A stretch of DNA of 10,014 nt, from contig URRT01000066.1 of the NCBI GenBank assembly GCA_900550355.1, positions 1 to 10,014 on the forward strand, given 5' to 3'. Below, piece after piece: positions 6,235 through 10,014 of the stretch. Numbering within the stretch: position 1 is the first letter of the stretch; every line of letters starts with the position of its first letter. The position numbers and the translations under genes are program-made. Under the pieces are notes generated by a model that was not told the origin of the DNA, ran no database searches, and saw only the letters and a program-made list of their open reading frames with translations. Origin of the DNA: an uncultured Collinsella sp. (GTDB lineage: Bacteria > Actinomycetota > Coriobacteriia > Coriobacteriales > Coriobacteriaceae).

Positions 6235-7083
6235 GAGCCCGGGCAGGCGGGTGTAGGGGAACGAGCGCTCCAGGAATTCGGCGCAGCGGGCGTAGTCTTT
6301 GGCGAAGTAGCTGCTGTAGAGCGAATCGAGCACGTATTGCACGGCGATGTGGCTCGCGAACTGTGTGATGCGATGCGTCATGCTCTCGTGGTCACTCACC
6401 GTAAGGTAGGCGGCAAAGCCAGGGTGAATGCGCGCGCAGTAGGGCGTGCCGATGATGATGGCCGGGACATGCCGGCTGCTGAGGATCGGCAAGATTTTCT
6501 TGAGGTTGGGCGCAAGGCCGCTGTAGGAGATAACGATCGCCGCGCGGTCTGAATCCGAGGTAAGCGCCGTGCGCACCTGTGCCTCGATGTTGCCGTAGCA
6601 TGTGGCGCTCTTGCCGGCGGAGAGCAAGCGGTCGCGGAACATTCCCGCTGGATAGAGGTTGTGCGAGCCCGTGTAGATGTCGACCTGTCGGGCGTTCGCG
6701 ATGAGCTTGGCGGCGTGGTCAAGCTGCGTGGGGTCTAGCAGCTCCTGCGTTTCGGCCAGCGTGGTCTGGTAGAGCCCCTCCATGCGCTCCATAACCTGTG
6801 CAGGCGTGGAAGTGGCATCGAAGGGAAAGTTGATATCCACGTCGCGCCGGTTTCCCGCCTCGGTTGCTAAGCGAATAAGCTCGACCTTGAGATCTTTGAA
6901 GCCCTCGAGGCCGAGCTTTTTGCAAAAACGGTGCACGCTCGCAACAGAAACGTTGGTGCGCGCGGCAAATTCCTTGATGGAGAGTCTGCGGATGTCCTCG
7001 CCCATGGCAAGGGCCGAGATGCCGAGCTGTTGCTCGGTAGGGGTAAGGCCCTGGGCCTCGGAAATCTTGCGTTTGATATCCAT
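6229..7083 (-). CDS. MurR/RpiR family transcriptional regulator (HTH + SIS domains)
   Basis: The 284-residue protein has an N-terminal RpiR-type helix-turn-helix (about residues 31-60, with LSIKEFAARTNVSVASVHRF and CKKLGLEGFKDLK) and a C-terminal SIS sugar-phosphate-binding domain (about 128-255, with IYTGSHNLYPAGMF, VISYSGLAPNLKKILPIL and AIIIGTP). Members bind a phosphosugar and switch genes for sugar uptake or use. I chose ATG 7083 because GGGAG lies at good spacing before it; an in-frame TTG at 7113 would add ten residues without a better ribosome site. It is divergent from the PTS EIIA gene (326 bp between starts), suggesting that it may control that gene and itself. Its last codon and stop (AAG TAG) lie inside a dispersed repeat, so its C-terminus may have been reset by repeat insertion. 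The ligand is unknown. Confidence 0.9.
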   Translation of the reverse strand: MDIKRKISEAQGLTPTEQQLGISALAMGEDIRRLSIKEFAARTNVSVASVHRFCKKLGLEGFKDLKVELIRLATEAGNRRDVDINFPFDATSTPAQVMERMEGLYQTTLAETQELLDPTQLDHAAKLIANARQVDIYTGSHNLYPAGMFRDRLLSAGKSATCYGNIEAQVRTALTSDSDRAAIVISYSGLAPNLKKILPILSSRHVPAIIIGTPYCARIHPGFAAYLTVSDHESMTHRITQFASHIAVQYVLDSLYSSYFAKDYARCAEFLERSFPYTRLPGLK

Positions 7084-7409
7084 GCGAACTCCCGCATTCG
7101 CCAAACCTACCAAAAAGGGATGGGTTTATTTTGGCACGTTTCGGTAGGTATCAGGAGGTGCCAGGGGCGGGGTGGCGGCGGGGTGCCGCTGCGAAAAGAA
7201 GTGTCGGGCTTGGTGCGCCCGCTTCTGCTCGTCCCGTGCGCAGGCGATACTCGGCTTATCGACCCGCGATGCAAAGGAGATGCTCATCCCACGAGCACTA
7301 CCGGGAAGGGCTTGCGATTCGAGCCCTCGCCTTAGTATTTTGGTCATTTAGCACTATAATCACCATAGGCATGCGCATAACGTTGCGCTTAATCAAGAGG
7401 AGAAAACGT
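7084..7409. other. Divergent intergenic region, regulator and PTS EIIA gene
   Basis: This 326-bp gap separates two divergent starts. Near the regulator, TGGCAC (7132-7137) and GTGCCA (7158-7163) form a 6-bp inverted repeat with a 20-bp gap. Near the EIIA gene there is a TATAAT box (7355-7360) and a small inverted repeat GCGCA/TGCGC (7374-7389) in the leader. Either repeat could be an operator, but neither is strong evidence. The middle (7165-7320) is G/C-rich with no gene or tRNA I can support. Confidence 0.5.
7332..7360 (+). promoter_or_regulatory. Candidate promoter of the PTS EIIA gene
   Basis: TATAAT (7355-7360) is a perfect -10 box in a locally A/T-rich stretch. TTAGTA (7332-7337) is a weak -35 match (3/6) at 17-bp spacing. 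Initiation would fall near 7367, leaving a leader of about 43 nt with the AGAGGAG ribosome site. A weak -35 fits a promoter that needs an activator, or is simply an imperfect one. Confidence 0.55.
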
Positions 7410-7946
7410 ATGGGTCTGTTTGACATGTTCAAGAAGAAGGCTGAGCCCGCGGCTGTCGCTGTTCCGGCCTCCATCTCTGCTTCTGCCGGCGCCGACGTGC
7501 TGTGCTCGCCCGTCAAGGGCAAGGTCATCAAGATGGCCGACGTGCCCGATCCCGTCTTTGGTGGCGAGGTTCTGGGCAAGGGCTGTGCCGTGTGGCCCGA
7601 GGATGATCTGGTCTACGCTCCCTGCGACGGTAAGGTGACCGTCACCATGGGTCACGCCGTGGGTCTGCAGTCCGATAGCGGCATCGAGGTTCTGGTGCAC
7701 GTTGGCGTCGATACCGTCAACATGAACGGTGACGGCTTCGAGGGCTTCGTCAAGGCCGACGACGTCGTGAAGGCCGGCCAGCCCATTCTCAAGATCGACC
7801 GTGCCAAGATCGCTGCTGCCGGTTACAAGGACTGCGTCGTCGTGGCCGTGTCCAACACCGCCGAGTTTGCCGATGTCGAACTCGCCGTCGAGGCCGACTC
7901 CGCTGTCGCCGCCGGTGACGCCATCGTTAAGGTCGTCCGCAAGTAA
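7410..7946 (+). CDS. PTS system glucose-type EIIA component
   Basis: The 178-residue protein is a stand-alone EIIA of the glucose family (PTS_EIIA_1). It takes phosphate from HPr and passes it to an EIIB domain during sugar uptake. Landmarks are VLCSPVKGKVIKMADVPDPV with FGGEVLGKG (residues 30-58), the H82 region (MGHAVGLQSDSGIEV) and the phosphorylated histidine H97 in VLVHVGVDTVNMNG. The two histidines are 15 residues apart, as H75 and H90 are in E. coli EIIA-Glc. An N-terminal MGLFDMFKKK tail resembles the membrane-associating tail of EIIA-Glc. No EIIB or EIIC gene is adjacent, so it must serve permeases encoded elsewhere. ATG 7410 follows an AGAGGAG site; a longer frame from 7131 is rejected because it crosses the promoter. 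A strong terminator follows. Third positions are very G/C-rich, suggesting high expression. Confidence 0.95.
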   Translation: MGLFDMFKKKAEPAAVAVPASISASAGADVLCSPVKGKVIKMADVPDPVFGGEVLGKGCAVWPEDDLVYAPCDGKVTVTMGHAVGLQSDSGIEVLVHVGVDTVNMNGDGFEGFVKADDVVKAGQPILKIDRAKIAAAGYKDCVVVAVSNTAEFADVELAVEADSAVAAGDAIVKVVRK

Positions 7947-7969
7947 ATTGCGGCATCCAAAGGATGTGC

Positions 7970-8002
7970 AAGGGTGGTCGGGTTATCCGGCCACCCTTTT
8001 TA
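7970..8002 (+). terminator. Rho-independent terminator of the PTS EIIA gene
   Basis: AAGGGTGGTCGG (7970-7981) pairs with CCGGCCACCCTT (7987-7998) through 12 bp including one T-G pair. The loop is five bases, and the stem runs directly into a T-run (7997-8001). It begins 23 bp after the stop codon. The structure and T-run together make this the clearest terminator in the window. Confidence 0.9.
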
Positions 8003-8182
8003 TTGCACCGCGGGGAAGCGTTATATTGCACGTTGGGCGGGCTTGCAAACCGTTCGGATGCTAAAACGAACCGACCGCGCCTTCGCGCTGCCGAGAGTGT
8101 TCATAAGTGGATAGTATGGGCTTACTTATTACAACGTGCGCCGTGTCTGGGAAGCACGGTGCCGCTTATTGGGAGGAACAAC

Positions 8183-8740
8183 ATGAAAAAGAAGCTGCTG
8201 CTTGCGCCCCTCATGGCCGTCTTGGTTGCATGCGTGGTCTTGCTTTCCGGTTGTGGAGGTCCTTCGGTTGAGGAGCTCATTACCGAGGATCTTACGACGC
8301 AGTTTGACGAGGTCAAGAACGGTGGCGAGGACTTCCTCTCTGGCCTAGAGGAGGCTTCGGGCGACGAGTTCGAGCAGCTGGGTATCGATCCCAAGGAGTA
8401 TGCCAAGACCTATCTCGAGGGCTTTGACTACAAGATCGGCGACGTGACGGTCGACGAAGACAAGGGTGTCGCGACCGCCGAGGTCTCCATCACCTGCAAG
8501 TCTATGAACAAGATCGTCGAGGACTTCTCCACCCAGTATCAGGAGAAGGTCGCTGCGCTTGACACGGTTCCTTCCGATGACGAGCTGTACAAGATGGCCG
8601 GTCAGGTTATGGTCGATGTGACCAAGGCCACCGAGCCCAGGAAGACCACGGTTATCTTCAAGTACACCTGCAACGACGATGGCGAGTGGTCTGCCGACGA
8701 CTCCGTCAACTCCGAGATGATGGATGCAATGCTGAGCTAG
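8183..8740 (+). CDS. Putative lipoprotein, small, function unknown
   Basis: The 185-residue protein starts MKKKLLLAPLMAVLVACVVL and continues LSGCGG: a lysine-rich start, a hydrophobic core and a lipobox L-S-G-C with the lipidated cysteine at residue 24. It should therefore be secreted and anchored to the outer face of the membrane. The mature part is acidic, with predicted helices ('EELITEDLTTQFDEVKNGGE') and a following segment of strands ('YKIGDVTVDEDKGVATAEVS', 'KTTVIFKYTCNDDGEWSADD'). This resembles the DUF4878/DUF5105-like lipoprotein fold of Gram-positive bacteria, but I cannot name the family with confidence. ATG 8183 has a strong GGGAGG site; the longer frame from 7964 overlaps the terminator and is rejected. 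It is a single-gene unit between the PTS EIIA terminator and the structured 3' element copy B. I found no convincing promoter, only a -10-like TAGTAT at 8112-8117. Confidence 0.85.
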   Translation: MKKKLLLAPLMAVLVACVVLLSGCGGPSVEELITEDLTTQFDEVKNGGEDFLSGLEEASGDEFEQLGIDPKEYAKTYLEGFDYKIGDVTVDEDKGVATAEVSITCKSMNKIVEDFSTQYQEKVAALDTVPSDDELYKMAGQVMVDVTKATEPRKTTVIFKYTCNDDGEWSADDSVNSEMMDAMLS

Positions 8741-8881
8741 GGGGTTACGCGGTAGTTCGTTACGGCGTTTTACCAAACGCCGTAACTGCTCGACGCTGCA
8801 AGCCCGCCAGAGCGGCAATCTGCCTTTCAACTTCGGCGGCATGACCAGAAGGTCAGCGCCCTTTCATTTCACGTCACCTTG
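8741..8881 (+). repeat. Structured 3'-flanking element, copy B (after lipoprotein gene)
   Basis: This copy begins directly after the lipoprotein stop codon. Its first hairpin has a perfect 12-bp stem (8759-8770 with 8775-8786) and the loop TACC. Then come CTCGACGCTGC (8789-8799), a small CCGC/GCGG stem, CAATCTG, TTCAACTTC, and a second hairpin (8835-8860) with an AGAA loop, followed by TTTCACGTCACCTTG. Compared with copy A, the inner part of the first stem changes on both sides and keeps pairing. Positions 8843-8881 match copy A at 38 of 39 bases. Confidence 0.7.
8835..8871 (+). terminator. Terminator-like hairpin after the lipoprotein gene
   Basis: TGACC (8842-8846) pairs with GGTCA (8851-8855) around AGAA. 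The outer GGC and GC pair with GCGCC (8856-8860) if two bases bulge on the left side. It is followed by CTTTCATTT. It is weaker than the pyrE copy but matches it in position and sequence. Confidence 0.5.
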
Positions 8882-8940
8882 CTCGCTTAGGGGCGTTTTC
8901 GCTGTCCGCCCTCTACCTGCGGCGTTGCCATGGTGGTCAT

Positions 8941-9026
8941 TGGGGCGGCACTTGGGGACGTTCCTTTTCTGCCGGCAGTTGGGGACACTCCTTTGGTGCA
9001 GGGGGCAGCTAAAAGAGTTCCGTCCC
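8941..9026 (+). repeat. GGGGACGT hairpin repeat copy with inverted partner
   Basis: CGGCA (8946-8950) and TGCCG (8970-8974) flank CTTGGGGACGTTCCTTTTC, followed by TTGGGGACACTCCTTT. This is the same order of boxes (stem, GGGGACGT, stem, GGGGACAC) as at 3093-3192, with yet another stem sequence. AAAAGAGTTCCGTCCC (about 9011-9026) looks like an imperfect inverted copy. Confidence 0.65.
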
Positions 9027-9056
9027 ACATTAGCTACCCGTGGGCGGGATGAGCGG

Positions 9057-9725
9057 TTACTCGCCCAGAATCAGCGCCGCGAGCTCTGCCTGGCTATCCA
9101 CCACGTAGTCGGCGCCGGCGGCTTCCAGCTCTGCGCGGCCGCGGAAGCCCCAGCTGACGCCCGCACTCTTAAGGCCGGCGTTGTGACCGGTCAGAACATC
9201 GACATTGGAATCGCCCACGTAGAGCGTGGTTGCCGGATCGGCGCCTAGCTCTTCCATCACATGCAGCGTAACAGGTGCCTCGGGCTTGGGCGGAAACGCA
9301 TCGACACGGCCCTGTACCAGCGCAAAGCGCTCGGAACCAAAATACTTCTCGATAAGCGGAGCGGCCGAGACGTGGTCCTTGTTGGTGAGCACGGCAAGCT
9401 GTACGCCCGCGGCGCGCAGGCGGTCGAGCATCTCGATCGTACCGGCATAGGGGGCGGTGTGGTCCTCCTTGTGCTCGCCGTAATAAGCCCTAAACTCGGC
9501 AAGCGTCTGCTCAAACATACGGCTGTCGCCCGCATACTCGGCAGGCATAAAACGCTCAACCAGCTTGAGCATGCCGTTTCCCACCTTGTAGCGGTACTCG
9601 TCTACGGCAAACGTGGGCCAGCCGTGCATCTCGCAGGTATGGTTGCCGGCGGCCGCCAGATCCTCGAGCGTGTTGAGAATGGTGCCGTCCAGGTCAAAGA
9701 TCACATGGGAAAAAGCTGCTGCCAT
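9057..9725 (-). CDS. HAD-family hydrolase, phosphoglycolate phosphatase-like
   Basis: The 222-residue protein has all four HAD motifs: FDLDGTILNT (nucleophile Asp11, acid Asp13), LTN with Thr114, Lys147 in PPKPEAP, and YVGDSNVDVLTG with Asp172 and Asp176 for magnesium. A helical cap (about residues 20-90) after motif I puts it in the Gph/PGP-type subfamily, which removes phosphate from small metabolites such as 2-phosphoglycolate. The true substrate cannot be read from sequence. ATG 9725 is preceded by GCAGGAG at good spacing; a longer frame to 9788 is less likely. It is preceded by hypE on the same strand with a 105-bp gap, so the two may or may not share a transcript. It converges with the lipoprotein gene. 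Confidence 0.92.
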   Translation of the reverse strand: MAAAFSHVIFDLDGTILNTLEDLAAAGNHTCEMHGWPTFAVDEYRYKVGNGMLKLVERFMPAEYAGDSRMFEQTLAEFRAYYGEHKEDHTAPYAGTIEMLDRLRAAGVQLAVLTNKDHVSAAPLIEKYFGSERFALVQGRVDAFPPKPEAPVTLHVMEELGADPATTLYVGDSNVDVLTGHNAGLKSAGVSWGFRGRAELEAAGADYVVDSQAELAALILGE

Positions 9726-9830
9726 GGGTGCTCCTGCCGCTTGAGTTGTAAAACGCACCCCATGATACTGGGCATGCGTGCCGGGCATGTTTGGAATCTG
9801 AATATCTTTAATAGCCCTGAGCCTTTGTCG

Positions 9831-10014
9831 TTAGCAAATCCTCGGCAGCTGCTCTCCCACGAGCATGTCGAGGATGCGGGTCGAGCCCCAGCCGGTGCGC
9901 ACGCGCACGGCGGGATGGGCGCCCTCGGCAAGTGGCAGCACGCGACCGATGATGGCGGCATTCTCGCCGTAGCGGGCGGCGCGCATGGCGCTCAGCGCGG
10001 CATCGGCTTGCTCG
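9831..10014 (-). CDS. hypE: Carbamoyl dehydratase HypE, C-terminal part only
   Basis: The last 60 codons of a gene run in from the right edge and end at TAA (9833-9831). The translated tail reads AALSAMRAARYGENAAIIGR, then VRVRTGWGSTRILDMLVGEQ and LPRIC. The GxTRILDML...LPRIC ending is the signature of HypE, whose C-terminal cysteine receives the carbamoyl group from HypF and converts it to the thiocyanate that supplies cyanide to NiFe-hydrogenases. The final Cys is present, so this end is intact. The start and the ATP-binding domain lie outside the window. It implies that the organism can mature NiFe hydrogenases, probably with other hyp genes further right. Confidence 0.92.
   Translation of the reverse strand, partial: EQADAALSAMRAARYGENAAIIGRVLPLAEGAHPAVRVRTGWGSTRILDMLVGEQLPRIC

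Larger units (their letters stand above)
8741..9056. other. Gene-free 316-bp region between lipoprotein and convergent HAD gene
   Basis: It holds the structured element copy B (to 8881), a GGGGACGT hairpin repeat (8941-8998) and an inverted partner AAAAGAGTTCCGTCCC at about 9011-9026. The rest has no recognisable gene. I see no clear terminator for the minus-strand HAD gene; a CCCG/CGGG mini-hairpin just after its stop (about 9036-9047) lacks a T-run. Confidence 0.6.

Noticed and set aside
7300..7330. tRNA-like GATTCGAGCCC segment
   Set aside because: The stem-loop around it has a 9-nt loop and no acceptor, D or anticodon arms could be built.
7131..7409. Upstream extension of the PTS EIIA frame
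   Set aside because: It crosses the TATAAT promoter, and the EIIA family begins at MGLFDMF with a good ribosome site at 7410.
7964..8182. Upstream extension of the lipoprotein frame
   Set aside because: It would begin inside the EIIA terminator and bury the signal peptide in the middle of the protein.
9726..9788. Upstream extension of the HAD gene
   Set aside because: The added 21 residues are not HAD-like and the AGGAG ribosome site lies right before ATG 9725.
9701..9961. 86-codon minus-strand frame near the right edge
   Set aside because: It overlaps hypE in another frame; only the hypE frame gives a recognisable protein.

Overview
The window looks like chromosomal DNA from a high-GC, gut-type actinobacterium of the class Coriobacteriia, most likely Collinsella or a close relative. 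This is inferred from the gene types (a LuxR regulator with a 12-helix membrane domain, typical of this class), codon bias toward G/C third positions, and the style of the intergenic repeats. No 16S or other marker is present, so the genus is an inference. There are nine protein-coding genes, two of them cut by the window edges, one with an apparent frameshift. No tRNA, rRNA, CRISPR array, transposase or phage gene is visible.

Region 1 (1-2974, minus strand) is a compact three-gene operon read right to left: a DUF4428 zinc-ribbon protein, a two-zinc-ribbon membrane protein resembling Bacillus subtilis YdjG, and an SPFH/virion-core-like protein resembling YdjI. In B. subtilis the YdjG/YdjI types are encoded with PspA and act in membrane stress or membrane organisation; no pspA is visible here. 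The middle gene appears to lack one base around 2018-2032, which splits it into two frames.

Region 2 (2975-5711, plus strand) starts with a repeat-containing intergenic stretch, then a 12-transmembrane LuxR-type one-component regulator, then pyrE (orotate phosphoribosyltransferase).

Region 3 (5712-6228) has no gene but is crowded with structure. It holds a 3'-flanking structured element with a terminator-like hairpin, copies of a dispersed GGGGACGT hairpin repeat, and three strong inverted repeats (18, 19 and 9+5 bp).

Region 4 (6229-8002) has a RpiR/SIS-type sugar-phosphate-responsive regulator on the minus strand, divergent from a stand-alone glucose-type PTS EIIA protein on the plus strand. 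The EIIA gene has a good promoter -10 box and a strong terminator. The arrangement suggests, but does not prove, that the regulator controls the PTS gene.

Region 5 (8183-9056) has a small lipoprotein gene followed by a second copy of the structured 3'-flanking element seen after pyrE, then more GGGGACGT repeat.

Region 6 (9057-10014, minus strand) has a HAD phosphatase of the phosphoglycolate phosphatase type and, upstream of it, the last 60 codons of hypE (NiFe-hydrogenase cyanide-ligand synthesis), ending in the diagnostic C-terminal cysteine.

The most notable signals are the two structured 3'-flanking elements (5712-5837 and 8741-8881), the family of GGGGACGT hairpins whose stems differ but still pair, and the frameshift in the YdjG-like gene.
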